Origin: Bacillus thuringiensis
GTDB taxonomy: Bacteria > Bacillota > Bacilli > Bacillales > Bacillaceae_G
Reading direction: 5' to 3'
Assembly (NCBI RefSeq): GCF_022095615.2
Contig: NZ_CP155559.1
Coordinates: 3,283,501-3,347,500 of the forward strand
Length of the DNA stretch: 64,000 nt
Of this stretch, positions 1-9,733 are shown one piece after another. Within the stretch, counting starts at the first letter, position 1; each line of letters begins with the position of its first letter. The notes under the pieces were generated by a model that saw only the letters and a program-made list of their open reading frames with translations, had not been told where the DNA came from and did not search any database. Made by a program: the position numbers and the translations under genes.

Positions 1-3000
1 CGTTGCTGTCACTGTTCCTGTATTTTGAACTACTGTTGTATATGTGATTGTATCGCCTACCGCAACAACCGGCTGACTTACTGATTTTAATACATTTAAT
101 CCAGGCTCATTGATTTCTGTTAATGTCGTATTACTTGTCGTCGTCTCCGTAATCGGTGGTTCTGTTTCACTTACAGCAAATGTAGCTGTAACGTCTACAA
201 AGTTAACAATCGTTCCACCTTCTGGTATGCTTGTAACCACTTCCTGATATGTCACAAGCACAAAATCATCTACAGGTATATCTGGAACTGTAAAACCAAT
301 GAAAGGATCTAATCCTGGTGCAGGCACTCCGTTTATACTCACACTTCCTGGTACAAATGCTACTCCAGCAGAAGTCGTATCGATAAATTGAACATTGGTC
401 GCTGGCACTGTTCCGAAATTAAAAATCAATACATCATACGTTAATATTTCTCCTACAGTCGCTACTTCTTTATCTACTAGTTTTAACGGAAAAATAGACG
501 CTATATTAATTGTCGTAACGACTAAATTCGTTAATATCGTTTGCGTAATCGGTGGTTCCTGCGGATTCGGTTGTGAAGTAAATGTAACGTCAGCATCATT
601 TAATATGACTTCATTATCTGGAACCTCTGTAATCGTCACTTGGAATGTTACCGTAATACTTCCACCAGCATTTAATAATGGACTAACTGTAAAGCCTATT
701 TCTGGATTCAAACCAGGTTGCTGTATTCCACCTATCGTTACACTGTTGTCAACAAACGTCGTTCCTTCTGGTATGACATCTTGGAAGAACACATCTGTAA
801 CTGGTATAATTCCTACATTTGAAATGAGCACGGTATACGTTAATACATCCCCAACCGCTCCAGTTGCAACGTCAACTGTTTTTGTTGCTGTTACTTCACC
901 AGGAGGAGGTAACGGTATTGTAACTACCGTTGTATTACTTGAGTTCGTTGTTGTTACAGGTGGTTGTAAAGGATTTAATAAGAAAGTGGCTGTAGCAGAT
1001 GCTGTATTTAATACTGCTCCACGTGTAGACGGTGCAACTACCGTAACTTGGAACGTTACTGTCAATGATGTTCCAGCTGCAATATTAGGAAGCGGGAAAC
1101 CAACATTTGGGTCAAATCCTGGTTGTGGCGTCCCATTTATCGTTACACTATTTGCTACAAATGTTGTTTCTAGAGCAATTGGATCAATGAAAGAGACATT
1201 CGTTGCTGTTACTGTACCGTTATTTCGAATGACAACAGAATACGTGTAAGTTTCTCCAAGTGCTGCTTGTTGTACAGATGAAGATTTTTGTATATTTAAT
1301 CGAGCTGTATTTACTTGTGTCACTACAAAATTACTATTTGTAACAGTCGTTATTGGAGGGTTTGCTGGATTTATAAGAAAACTGGCAGTAACGTTCGATT
1401 GGTTTCTAACATTTCCACCGCTCGGAACACTCGTCACTGTAACTTGAAACGTAATCGTAGCCGTTTGCCCGACTGGAATATTGGTAACAGGGAAACCTGC
1501 CATAGGATCCGCGCCTTGCTGTACGACTCCGTTGATCGTTACACTATTTGCTACAAACGCAGTACCGGACGGAATTGGATCTTGAAAAATAATATTCGTT
1601 GCAGGAACAGTTCCTGTATTTTGAATAAGAATCGTATACGTTAACGTATCCCCTACTCCTGCTTGTGGTGTATTTACACTCTTCATTACATTAAGTGATC
1701 CTACATTCACTCGCGTCACAACAATATTACTAATCGTTACAATTGTTATTGGTGGCTGGAGAGGACTTACTTGAAAATCAGCAGTTACATTTGCATTATT
1801 CGGAAGAACTCTATTTGGCGGTACACTCGTGATTGTCACTTGAAAAGCAACTGTTACTATCCCTCCTACTGGAATATTGGCAAGCGGAAATCCAGTTGTT
1901 GGGCTTAAACCTGGTTGAGGTGTTCCGTTTATTGTTACACTATTCGCTACAAACGTTGTTCCAGATGGAATTGGATCAAGGAATGATACATTTGTTGCTG
2001 CTACTGTTCCACTATTTTGTATACGAACTGTATACGTTAACGTATCTCCTAAACCAGCTTCAGTAGCGCTTACACTTTTCATCACATTTAACCCTGAAGA
2101 ATTCACGACTGTCATAACAGTATTACTTGGTACTGTTACAGTAATTGGCGGCTCTGTTGGATTTACAAGAAAATCTCCCGTTACATTCGCATTATTTACG
2201 ACATTATTTCCTTGGGGGATTTCATCAATTAATACTTCAAAGCTAACAATTACATTCGCACCAATAGGCAAATTATTTAATGGGAATCCAAGTTCTGGAT
2301 CTGCCCCTTCTTGTAAAACACCATTAACAACTACACTGTTTTCAATAAATAATGTCCCTTGTGGAATTGAATCTTGGAAAAATACATTTGTAGCTGGTAC
2401 ACTACCTGCATTTATGACTTCGATTGTATATACTAAAACATCACCTACCGTTGCAACATCCGTATTCACTGATTTCACAACTTCAAAATTCCCTGATTGT
2501 ACTGTTGTATTCACGACGTTACTCGGAACAGTAATAGTAACTGGTGGTTCACTCGGATTTACTTGAAAACTTGCGGATACAGTTGCACTATTTAAAATAT
2601 CTTCATTTGGCGGATCCTGCTCAATTAATACTTCAAATGTAACTACAACTGTCTGTGCCGCAGGGATATTCGGAAGAGAAAATCCTAAATTTGGATTTAG
2701 TCCACTTTGTGGTGTTCCATTAATTGTTACAGAGTTTACAACGAAAGAAACCGCTGAAGAAGTAGTGTCTTGGAAAAATACATTTGTTAACGGAACGTTA
2801 CCTGTATTTTGGACGGCAATCGTGTATGTTAAAGTATCACCTACTGCCGCTTGAGCTGTATTTACTTCTTTTATTACATTTAAACCACCTGTATTAACTT
2901 GTGTTACAACGGTATTCGTTTGTCTATTAATCGTTACTGGTGGTTGATTCGGAATAACGACGAAATTAGCAGATACATTACCGCGATTCGCAATCGTACC

Positions 3001-4050
3001 TCCTGATGGGGTAGATGTAACTCGTACTTGAAAAGTCACCGTTCTACTTCCACCTGGAGATATATTCGCTACTGTAAACCCAGTCGCTGGATTTGCCCCA
3101 GGTTGTGAAACTCCATCAACAGTTACACTATTTGGTATAAAAGTCGTTCCAATTGGGATTGGATCTTGAAAAATAACGTTCGTCGCCAGCACATTTCCTG
3201 TATTTTCAATTGTAACTGTATACGTAAGAACGTCATTAACTGTCGCAAAAGCTCTATCTACTGTTTTTCTCGTTCTTATATCAGCTATATTTATTGTAGT
3301 AAATACTGTATTACTCGTCGCTTGGCCTGAAACTGGTTGTTGACCAGGCACTGGAATAAAGTTAAATGTTACACTCGCACGGTTCTGAATTGGATTGACA
3401 AGAGGATTAGATGTCACTCGAACTTGAAAGCGTACTACAGTCGTTTGCGAAGCATTAATGCTTCCAAGATTAATACTACTTGCTGGATTCGCTCCTGGAC
3501 GCGCTACTCCATTTACCGTAACACTATTTGTTACAAACGTTGTTCCAGCAGGTATACTATCAACAAAAATAACATTATTTGCAGCGACATTCCCATTGTT
3601 CGTGACATTCACTGTGTAGGTTAGTACGTCATTAAGTGTTGCCGTCTGTAGATCTACAGATTTTTGCAAACTTAGACTTGCACGATTTACCGTCGTCTGT
3701 ACTGTATTTGAAGATGCTGTACTCGTGATAGGAGGACTTCCAACGAAAGGACGGAATTGGTAAGAAACCATTGCACGATTGGGAATTGGATTTGGACTTG
3801 GGAATGACGTTACTCTCACTTGAAATGTAACAATTCTTTGAGCATTATTAGGTATTGTCCCTAAATTAATTCCAATGGCTGGATTTGCACTCGGCTGGGT
3901 TACCCCACCTACTGTGACACTACCTGCAATAAAGGTTGTTCCATTCGGAATACTGTCTTGTAATACAACGTTATCCGCACTTCCCGTCCCTGTATTCGGA
4001 ACGGTAATCGTATAGGTAAGAATATCGCCAACTGCTGCAACTGTTTTATC
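1..4050 (-). repeat. Tandem coding repeat array, period about 398 bp
   Basis: The codons for the DxLTYT motif recur near 4030, 3632, 3236, 2838, 2438, 2041, 1642, 1243, 841, 440 and 46. Spacing is 394 to 402 bp, giving ten complete units and the start of another. Units are diverged at the DNA level but keep residue spacing, so this is an old protein-domain array rather than a recent DNA duplication. Confidence 0.85.
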
Positions 4051-5097
4051 AACCGATTTAACAGGATTTATAATTGGCCCCGTTGCATCAATTTGAACAC
4101 CAAAACCTGCCGCCGCATACCCATCTCCATTTGTAATGAAACGAACAGTCGCTGACGTCTGATTGTTTACTAATGACGAGGAGGCATCTACATTCGTAAT
4201 ATCCCACCCTTGTCTTCGAACTGCCAAAGCTATTCCTAATGGCTGATTCAAATTTCCAAACGTGCCGCTCGTATCTAGATTTCCACTGTCATTACAAATT
4301 TGTGACTGAAAGAAATTATTTGCAGGATTTCTCGGTCCGAATAAAGCAACTGTAGCATTTGCATTCGGTCCAAAGCGAAGTTGATCTCCAACGATGTTAG
4401 AATCACCTTCTTGAGCAGTTACAAGTACTCTTCCTGTAACCGTTCCCGTAGACGGCGTTGCAAAACCTGAAATAATTGCATTAACTGGCGGTGATGAAGC
4501 ATCGATGATTTCTTGCCCTGCGTACACCGATAAATTTCGCAGTGGCAAACTCGCATTTTGATAAACGACTTCGAGGGTCCAACCTACTGAGCGGCTGATG
4601 GTTGAATCAAAAGACGTTCTTGCAGCTGGTACGGCACCAGTTGTATACGTACCGGACCCACTAGCATTAACAAGGTTGGTTACGTTAGCTGATCGAACAT
4701 AATAAAACTGTTGCCCAACCGACCCTTGCTGCGCAGTAGCGGGATCTGGTGTAACAGAAAACGTCCCTGCCGGTGTCGTAAACGAAATATTATCATTTAA
4801 AAATGCAGTAACATCCTCAGTATCAGTCCTGTATGTGCCCGCCCACACTAGTTCTGCGTATAAAACACTACTCCCTGCTGGAAGGTTTAAAATTGCACTT
4901 GAAGAATTTAATGGCCAATCATTTGTCGTTCCTGCTGGGAACCCTGGCACTTGAAGCGATGTATTTACTGTAGTAAATACATCAATCGTACCGAAATTAT
5001 TGCCTGGTGCAGGCGATGAAGGACTGAGTCCCAACGTATTCCCAGTGAACGTGACGGCACCAGTTACTGTCGTTGTAAATCGATTCATAAAAGGCAC
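1..5097 (-). CDS. Giant DUF11-repeat surface protein (C-terminus beyond window)
   Basis: This minus-strand frame is open from about 5097 to the window edge, so about 1,700 residues are visible and the C-terminus is missing. Residues 1 to about 345 form a Ser/Thr/Asn-rich N-terminal domain. After it come ten full repeats of about 133 residues, each with a DxLTYT-type strand motif and a VTVNG-type motif, typical of DUF11 (conserved repeat domain) proteins with Ig-like beta-sandwich folds. I see no signal peptide at the N-terminus. The start is uncertain: GTG at 5097 and ATG at 5088 are in frame, both with weak ribosome sites; I prefer GTG because a GAGATG lies upstream of it. DUF11 proteins are generally surface or adhesion proteins. 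Export and anchoring cannot be judged without the C-terminus. The next gene, at 5214, is divergent. Confidence 0.85.
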   Translation of the reverse strand, partial: MPFMNRFTTTVTGAVTFTGNTLGLSPSSPAPGNNFGTIDVFTTVNTSLQVPGFPAGTTNDWPLNSSSAILNLPAGSSVLYAELVWAGTYRTDTEDVTAFLNDNISFTTPAGTFSVTPDPATAQQGSVGQQFYYVRSANVTNLVNASGSGTYTTGAVPAARTSFDSTISRSVGWTLEVVYQNASLPLRNLSVYAGQEIIDASSPPVNAIISGFATPSTGTVTGRVLVTAQEGDSNIVGDQLRFGPNANATVALFGPRNPANNFFQSQICNDSGNLDTSGTFGNLNQPLGIALAVRRQGWDITNVDASSSLVNNQTSATVRFITNGDGYAAAGFGVQIDATGPIINPVKSVDKTVAAVGDILTYTITVPNTGTGSADNVVLQDSIPNGTTFIAGSVTVGGVTQPSANPAIGINLGTIPNNAQRIVTFQVRVTSFPSPNPIPNRAMVSYQFRPFVGSPPITSTASSNTVQTTVNRASLSLQKSVDLQTATLNDVLTYTVNVTNNGNVAANNVIFVDSIPAGTTFVTNSVTVNGVARPGANPASSINLGSINASQTTVVRFQVRVTSNPLVNPIQNRASVTFNFIPVPGQQPVSGQATSNTVFTTINIADIRTRKTVDRAFATVNDVLTYTVTIENTGNVLATNVIFQDPIPIGTTFIPNSVTVDGVSQPGANPATGFTVANISPGGSRTVTFQVRVTSTPSGGTIANRGNVSANFVVIPNQPPVTINRQTNTVVTQVNTGGLNVIKEVNTAQAAVGDTLTYTIAVQNTGNVPLTNVFFQDTTSSAVSFVVNSVTINGTPQSGLNPNLGFSLPNIPAAQTVVVTFEVLIEQDPPNEDILNSATVSASFQVNPSEPPVTITVPSNVVNTTVQSGNFEVVKSVNTDVATVGDVLVYTIEVINAGSVPATNVFFQDSIPQGTLFIENSVVVNGVLQEGADPELGFPLNNLPIGANVIVSFEVLIDEIPQGNNVVNNANVTGDFLVNPTEPPITVTVPSNTVMTVVNSSGLNVMKSVSATEAGLGDTLTYTVRIQNSGTVAATNVSFLDPIPSGTTFVANSVTINGTPQPGLSPTTGFPLANIPVGGIVTVAFQVTITSVPPNRVLPNNANVTADFQVSPLQPPITIVTISNIVVTRVNVGSLNVMKSVNTPQAGVGDTLTYTILIQNTGTVPATNIIFQDPIPSGTAFVANSVTINGVVQQGADPMAGFPVTNIPVGQTATITFQVTVTSVPSGGNVRNQSNVTASFLINPANPPITTVTNSNFVVTQVNTARLNIQKSSSVQQAALGETYTYSVVIRNNGTVTATNVSFIDPIALETTFVANSVTINGTPQPGFDPNVGFPLPNIAAGTSLTVTFQVTVVAPSTRGAVLNTASATATFLLNPLQPPVTTTNSSNTTVVTIPLPPPGEVTATKTVDVATGAVGDVLTYTVLISNVGIIPVTDVFFQDVIPEGTTFVDNSVTIGGIQQPGLNPEIGFTVSPLLNAGGSITVTFQVTITEVPDNEVILNDADVTFTSQPNPQEPPITQTILTNLVVTTINIASIFPLKLVDKEVATVGEILTYDVLIFNFGTVPATNVQFIDTTSAGVAFVPGSVSINGVPAPGLDPFIGFTVPDIPVDDFVLVTYQEVVTSIPEGGTIVNFVDVTATFAVSETEPPITETTTSNTTLTEINEPGLNVLKSVSQPVVAVGDTITYTTVVQNTGTVTAT

Positions 5098-5213
5098 GTA
5101 ATCATCTCATTTCATTTATAGTAAAAAGTGCTCTATACTATAAAATGTAGACAAACTATACAATGTACGTTGTCCAACAAAATTCCGCACATATGAGAGG
5201 AGTTTATAAAACT

Positions 5214-5963
5214 ATGCGCTACGTTATCATAACAGGAACTTCACAAGGTTTAGGTGAGGCAATCGCCGCACAATTATTAGAAAAAAATACGAGCATCATC
5301 TCTATTTCTAGAAGAGAAAATAAAGATCTTACTAAACTTGCAGCGCAATATAACAGCAATTGCATTTTCCATTCCTTAGATCTTCAAGATGTACATCATT
5401 TAGAAACTAACTTTAACGAAATCATTTCATCCATTAAAGAAGACAATGTATCTTCTATTCATTTAATTAATAATGCGGGTACAGTTGCACCTATGAAGCC
5501 GATTGAAAAAGTAGAAAGCGAACAATTCATTACGAACGTTCACATTAATTTACTTGCACCTATGATTCTTACCTCCACTTTCATGAAACATACGAAAGAC
5601 TGGAAAGTAGATAAACGTGTTATAAACATTTCATCTGGCGCAGGAAAAAATCCTTATTTTGGATGGGGCGCTTATTGTACAACGAAAGCTGGTGTAAATA
5701 TGTTTACACAGTGCGTAGCAACCGAAGAAGCAGAAAAAGAATATCCAGTAAAAATCGTCGCATTTGCACCTGGTGTTGTTGATACAAGTATGCAAGCACA
5801 AATTCGTGAAACAAATAAAGAAGACTTCATAAATTTAGACCGCTTCATCGTACTAAAAGAAGAAGGAAAGCTATTATCACCCGAATATGTTGCAAAAGCT
5901 ATTCGTAATTTACTAGAAACTGAAGACTTCCCTCAAGGCGAGGTTATTAGAATTGATGAATAA
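5214..5963 (+). CDS. yueD: Benzil reductase, short-chain dehydrogenase (YueD type)
   Basis: The product is a 249-residue classical short-chain dehydrogenase. It has the NAD(P)-binding TGTSQGLG motif at residues 7-14, NNAG at 86-89, Ser140/141 and the YCTTK catalytic pair Tyr154/Lys158. The sequence closely matches the B. cereus enzyme that reduces benzil to (S)-benzoin with NADPH; the physiological substrate is not known. An in-frame ATG lies upstream at 5163, but the ATG at 5214 is preceded by AGGAG at a plausible spacing and starts directly at the Rossmann strand, so I choose it. It is a single-gene unit, divergent from the DUF11 gene and ended by the hairpin at 5965. Confidence 0.9.
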   Translation: MRYVIITGTSQGLGEAIAAQLLEKNTSIISISRRENKDLTKLAAQYNSNCIFHSLDLQDVHHLETNFNEIISSIKEDNVSSIHLINNAGTVAPMKPIEKVESEQFITNVHINLLAPMILTSTFMKHTKDWKVDKRVINISSGAGKNPYFGWGAYCTTKAGVNMFTQCVATEEAEKEYPVKIVAFAPGVVDTSMQAQIRETNKEDFINLDRFIVLKEEGKLLSPEYVAKAIRNLLETEDFPQGEVIRIDE

Positions 5964-5964
5964 C

Positions 5965-5996
5965 AAAAAAGCGTGCTAAAATAGCACGCTTTTTTT
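5965..5996. terminator. Bidirectional terminator between yueD and GNAT gene
   Basis: Stem GCGTGCTA/TAGCACGC with a 3-nt loop, flanked by A6 on the left and T7 on the right, so it can end transcription from both convergent genes. Confidence 0.9.
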
Positions 5997-6830
5997 CTAC
6001 TTCTCTAAAAATATGAGCACAGACTCCGCAATTTGTTCATAACCAATCTCTTGATAAATTTTATTCGATGTCGGATTTGCCAGATCCGTATATAATGTAG
6101 TTGTTTTGTAACCTTCGTCTAGCATTCGTTGACTAAGTGCAGCGACGCAACTAGATGCGTATCCTTTTTTCCGTGCTTCTTTCGGCGTATATACGAAATT
6201 AACTGTTATATTGTTTGTAGTCGGTCTCGTTTTTGCAGCTACAGAAACAAGCTTTCCTTCTACTTCTAGACCAAATAGACGACGGTTAGTAATTAATGTA
6301 TGGGCGGTTTGTTTCGCTTCGTCTTTCGTAGTAGGAAGCCTTACATCTTCGCAAAATTGATAAATCCACTGTTCTATTAATGGTAGCTCATCACCACCTA
6401 TTTCTCGAAAAGCCCCATCCTCATTCCACTTCTTCTTAACCTGTTGTAATGCATACACACCTTGTTCCATTACAACATTCGTTTTCTTATTTTCTAACAC
6501 GGCAATCTCTTCCGCTAATTTCTGTACAATTTTCTTATTACCAATCAATCCAGGAACATTTGAATATACTTTCGTTAATTTGTTTGCAAGTTCCACGATC
6601 TCCTCTTCTGCCATTTCAGACGTAGCAACAATGATTTGTTTCTTCTCTTCTGTTTGAAGAAATACAGCTGCTATTTCTTCCTCTTGTTTTGCTACCCCCA
6701 TAAATACCGGTTGTTGGACCATTTGTAATACACCTAATATGAGATTATTTTCCTGCTCATTCTTTTCTAAAAATGACGTAACCTCTTCTTTAAAAGTAAG
6801 AATCTCTTCATATACATGTAATTGAATCAT
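5997..6830 (-). CDS. GNAT family N-acetyltransferase
   Basis: A protein of about 277 residues whose C-terminal third looks like a GNAT domain. It has an RKKGYASS acyl-CoA-binding loop followed by a helix and the ANPTSNKIYQEIGY motif common in this superfamily. The N-terminal half is less conserved and probably a degenerate GNAT-like domain, as in other two-part Bacillus acetyltransferases. I chose ATG at 6830, with AGAGAAGAGA upstream, over an in-frame TTG at 6836. The acceptor substrate cannot be predicted. It is convergent with yueD and about 66 bp from the lyase gene upstream. Confidence 0.8.
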   Translation of the reverse strand: MIQLHVYEEILTFKEEVTSFLEKNEQENNLILGVLQMVQQPVFMGVAKQEEEIAAVFLQTEEKKQIIVATSEMAEEEIVELANKLTKVYSNVPGLIGNKKIVQKLAEEIAVLENKKTNVVMEQGVYALQQVKKKWNEDGAFREIGGDELPLIEQWIYQFCEDVRLPTTKDEAKQTAHTLITNRRLFGLEVEGKLVSVAAKTRPTTNNITVNFVYTPKEARKKGYASSCVAALSQRMLDEGYKTTTLYTDLANPTSNKIYQEIGYEQIAESVLIFLEK

Positions 6831-6896
6831 CGACAATCTCTTCTCTCTATTTATAGTTTCATAAAGTATTGGCGATTAATTCACTAAATTCCTCTT

Positions 6897-8405
6897 TTAC
6901 GATTCAATAATATTCAAAGCTAACGTAGTCAAATCATTTTCAGCTTGTAAAATTCTTTGTTTTTCCCTTTCAAATACCTTTTCTTCTTTTTGAAATGACT
7001 CTTTTCGATTTTTAATCATGCGCTCCATTTCTTTTTTACTCGGTCCACCGTATACATTTCTTTTTTGAATGAAAGCTTCTGGCGATACAATCTCTTCCCA
7101 CTCGTTTTCTAATAAATGTATTTTATAATTTTCTTGTAAGTATATGTTTACATCTTTTAAATGTAATTCATGTAGCTCCTTTTGTTGCTCCAATGACATA
7201 TTTGCAATAACACTTGCTGCATGATGCGCATGCCGAAATGGAATGTCATAGTTTTTTGTTAAAACATCTGCGAAATCAGTTATCGTAATTGCATGTTTAT
7301 AAGATCGACTTTTCAACGTTTCTTCTTCTACTTTCATCGTTCGAATAACTGCATTCATAATACAAAAAACGCGAATAGTCTTTTCAATTCCTTTATATAA
7401 ATACGGCTGCAAATCATCTTCCGTATCGACAATATCGCCAAATGGTGTATTATGGATCATTTGAAATACTGTAAATGCTTCTCCTAAAGCGCTACTCGTA
7501 ATCGCACGCGCATGCTCAATTGAAACTGGATTTCGCTTTTGCGGCATAATACTACTAATTTGTACATATGGCTTCGCAACAGTAATACCATCATACTCTT
7601 TCGTTGCTAATAGTAAGAAGTCATGAATCCATCTACTCGTATTCGTCATAATTACCATAAGTAACGAACTAACCTCTAATAAATAATCCGCTCCAGCAAC
7701 AGCATCATATGAGTTCTCAATTACATTTGTAAACCCAAGTAAATAGGCCACTCGGTCTCGTTTAATCGGGAAACTTGTTGTAGAAAGAGCAGCGGCTCCC
7801 ATTGGGGACTGATTTAAAAGTTTGTACGTTCTTTTCATTCGTTCTAAATCTCTTTGCATCGTATCATAAATCGCTAACGTATAATGACCAAATGTTGTTG
7901 GCTGTGCTGGTTGTGTATGTGTATAAGCTGGCATAATCGTTTCCTTATGGTCAGCAGCAAGTTGCAATACACTTTCTTGCAATAACAAATGGTGCTCCAT
8001 TAATCGTAGTACATATCGCCTTAAACTCATGCGATACATCGTTACCCCCATATCATTTCTACTTCTACCAATATGCATATTACTTACAAAATCGCATTTC
8101 GCTTCTTGAGAAATTAAATGTTCCACTAAAAAAAAGAGATCTTCATGCTGCTCTGTATATAGCAATTGATCTTTTGGAATTCCCTCTATCTTTTTTAGTG
8201 CGTGTAATATAACTTTAGCTTCTTCCTTTTTCATTAAATTCTCTTCCGTCAGCATCGCAATATGCGCTTTATGCACTTGAAACATATCTTTTAATAAGTA
8301 ATCTCGCTGAAAATGAAATACATGTTGTAATACACAATCTACATATGTTCTCCCAGGGAAATCAGCGCCTTCACTCTTTATAAACTCTTCTTTACTTTGT
8401 TTCAT
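6897..8405 (-). CDS. Argininosuccinate lyase-family protein (ArgH paralogue)
   Basis: A 502-residue member of the fumarase/aspartase/argininosuccinate lyase superfamily. Visible motifs are HIGRSRND at 111-118, THTQPAQPTT at 162-171 and the superfamily signature SSIMPQKRNP at 284-293, which includes the flexible catalytic loop. The classic enzyme splits argininosuccinate into arginine and fumarate in the cytoplasm. This copy is about 40 residues longer than usual ArgH because of a C-terminal extension, and no argG or other arginine gene is nearby. It may therefore be a paralogue acting on another N-substituted amino acid. Start ATG at 8405 follows GAGGGG at 8-nt spacing. Confidence 0.8.
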   Translation of the reverse strand: MKQSKEEFIKSEGADFPGRTYVDCVLQHVFHFQRDYLLKDMFQVHKAHIAMLTEENLMKKEEAKVILHALKKIEGIPKDQLLYTEQHEDLFFLVEHLISQEAKCDFVSNMHIGRSRNDMGVTMYRMSLRRYVLRLMEHHLLLQESVLQLAADHKETIMPAYTHTQPAQPTTFGHYTLAIYDTMQRDLERMKRTYKLLNQSPMGAAALSTTSFPIKRDRVAYLLGFTNVIENSYDAVAGADYLLEVSSLLMVIMTNTSRWIHDFLLLATKEYDGITVAKPYVQISSIMPQKRNPVSIEHARAITSSALGEAFTVFQMIHNTPFGDIVDTEDDLQPYLYKGIEKTIRVFCIMNAVIRTMKVEEETLKSRSYKHAITITDFADVLTKNYDIPFRHAHHAASVIANMSLEQQKELHELHLKDVNIYLQENYKIHLLENEWEEIVSPEAFIQKRNVYGGPSKKEMERMIKNRKESFQKEEKVFEREKQRILQAENDLTTLALNIIES

Positions 8406-8481
8406 CACCTTTTCCCCTCTCACCTAAGTATTACTACCCATCATACCCAGAGATAGGAAAAAAGTGCTTGTATATAAAAAT

Positions 8482-8508
8482 AAACTCGATGCAGAAAGCA
8501 CCGAGTTT
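8482..8508 (-). terminator. Terminator of serine hydrolase gene
   Basis: Stem AAACTCG/CGAGTTT with an inner TGC/GCA pair, overlapping the stop codon of the gene that ends at 8507 and followed on the minus strand by a T-rich run. Confidence 0.75.
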
Positions 8509-9616
8509 ACTTAATAAAAGTCGCATCATACTTATCACTTTGCAACACTTGGAAATGTAAGTTCGCTAAATGTTTTCGTATTTCTGCACTGTCGTCCTCA
8601 TTTAAATTATTTGCTAAGAACACAATTTCTGTACAGTTCCCGCGTTTATCCATCGCATAAACTGCTTTTGTAACTGTCCATGGCGTATAGCCATTTTTTT
8701 GCCCTGCATGTCTAAATGTTTTACGGTATTTCTTAGCACTCATATCTGTTTCAACGATATTCGCCCACACTTTTTCTTCAGCGTCTGTCAGGCCACCTTT
8801 ATGATTTGCCTTTTGAAGCAGTACCATATAATCATTTGCAGAAGCTGCTGGTAATCGATCTGACCAAATTTTATCGTAACGTTCCTCTAAATAAAGAGGA
8901 ATTTCCTTCTGTAATAATGGCCCTTTCTTTTTTAAGCGTTCATGAATGATCATCGCATATTCACGATATTGCTCTTGAGACATTTCTTTTAACTTTTTCT
9001 CTATTTTATATTTCGGAACATGTAGTTCTTTATGCAAATATCCAGGGATGTATAAAGATGAAACAATTGGAAATAGCGGCTGATGTGCTGGAAGCGATAA
9101 ACTTTGTAAATTACGATTAATATTATCTAATCCTAACACTTCCATTAAATATTCAGCATTCGCATTCGAACTAAATTTAACCATTCCTTTTGCCACTTCT
9201 TCTAAAGAAACCGCTCCTTCTGTTATCTTGTCTGTCTTTTGCAAATACTTTTGCCATCTATCTTGTGCACCACCATCTGTATTCGGTACGTAATAACGAT
9301 TCAGATCATTAATGGAAACGAAACTAGACGGGTCAATTTTCCCTTCTGTAACTTGTTTCGTATATTCAAGCGCCACAATTAATTTCATCGTACTAGCAAC
9401 TGGTAATACAACGTTGGGATTGACAGAATAAACAACTTTATCATTTCTCTTTACTAGAAGCGCACTATTTTTTTCATCTTTATGTTCTTCAATAAAGGAT
9501 GCGATATACTGTGCATCATCATTATTAGAACTCCACACTTTTTTCACTAAAAAATTACCCGATATTAGCAAAACGAAAATACCCACAATTACTGCGCATA
9601 CTATAGTTTTTTTCAA
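8507..9616 (-). CDS. Membrane-anchored serine hydrolase, beta-lactamase class A-like
   Basis: A 369-residue protein with an N-terminal hydrophobic segment (about residues 4-24) that should act as a signal anchor and place the catalytic domain outside the membrane. STMK at residues 75-78 matches the SxxK motif of penicillin-recognising enzymes, and SSN at 149-151 is a plausible second motif. A third KTG-like motif is not obvious. The family includes class A beta-lactamases, peptidoglycan-active enzymes and poorly known hydrolases; nothing here shows beta-lactam resistance. It stands alone and has its own terminator. Confidence 0.75.
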   Translation of the reverse strand: MKKTIVCAVIVGIFVLLISGNFLVKKVWSSNNDDAQYIASFIEEHKDEKNSALLVKRNDKVVYSVNPNVVLPVASTMKLIVALEYTKQVTEGKIDPSSFVSINDLNRYYVPNTDGGAQDRWQKYLQKTDKITEGAVSLEEVAKGMVKFSSNANAEYLMEVLGLDNINRNLQSLSLPAHQPLFPIVSSLYIPGYLHKELHVPKYKIEKKLKEMSQEQYREYAMIIHERLKKKGPLLQKEIPLYLEERYDKIWSDRLPAASANDYMVLLQKANHKGGLTDAEEKVWANIVETDMSAKKYRKTFRHAGQKNGYTPWTVTKAVYAMDKRGNCTEIVFLANNLNEDDSAEIRKHLANLHFQVLQSDKYDATFIK

Positions 9617-9670
9617 GTAAAATTCCTCTCCTATTGTGTAACTCTTCTCTATTTATCTTAAAAAAACAAA

Positions 9671-9709
9671 ATAATGGAGATGGTTATTGAAATAACCATC
9701 TCCATTATT
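9671..9709 (-). terminator. Terminator of nucleoside hydrolase gene
   Basis: A long stem, TAATGGAGATGGTTATT with its complement, and a 3-5 nt loop. On the minus strand it is followed by a T-rich run, downstream of the gene ending at 9734. Confidence 0.85.
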
Positions 9710-9733
9710 TTAACTTGTATTCTCCTATTATGT

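Noticed and set aside
395..3624. Several plus-strand open frames opposite the DUF11 gene
   Set aside because: They recur with the 398-bp repeat, have no ribosome sites and lie opposite a clearly coding minus-strand frame; they are shadows of the repeats.
1..4050. Regular spacing considered as a CRISPR-like or satellite array
   Set aside because: The period is about 398 bp, encodes a continuous protein and has no short identical repeats with unique spacers.
5163..5213. Upstream in-frame start for yueD
   Set aside because: Seventeen extra residues would precede the Rossmann fold without support; the ATG at 5214 has a ribosome site and fits the family length.
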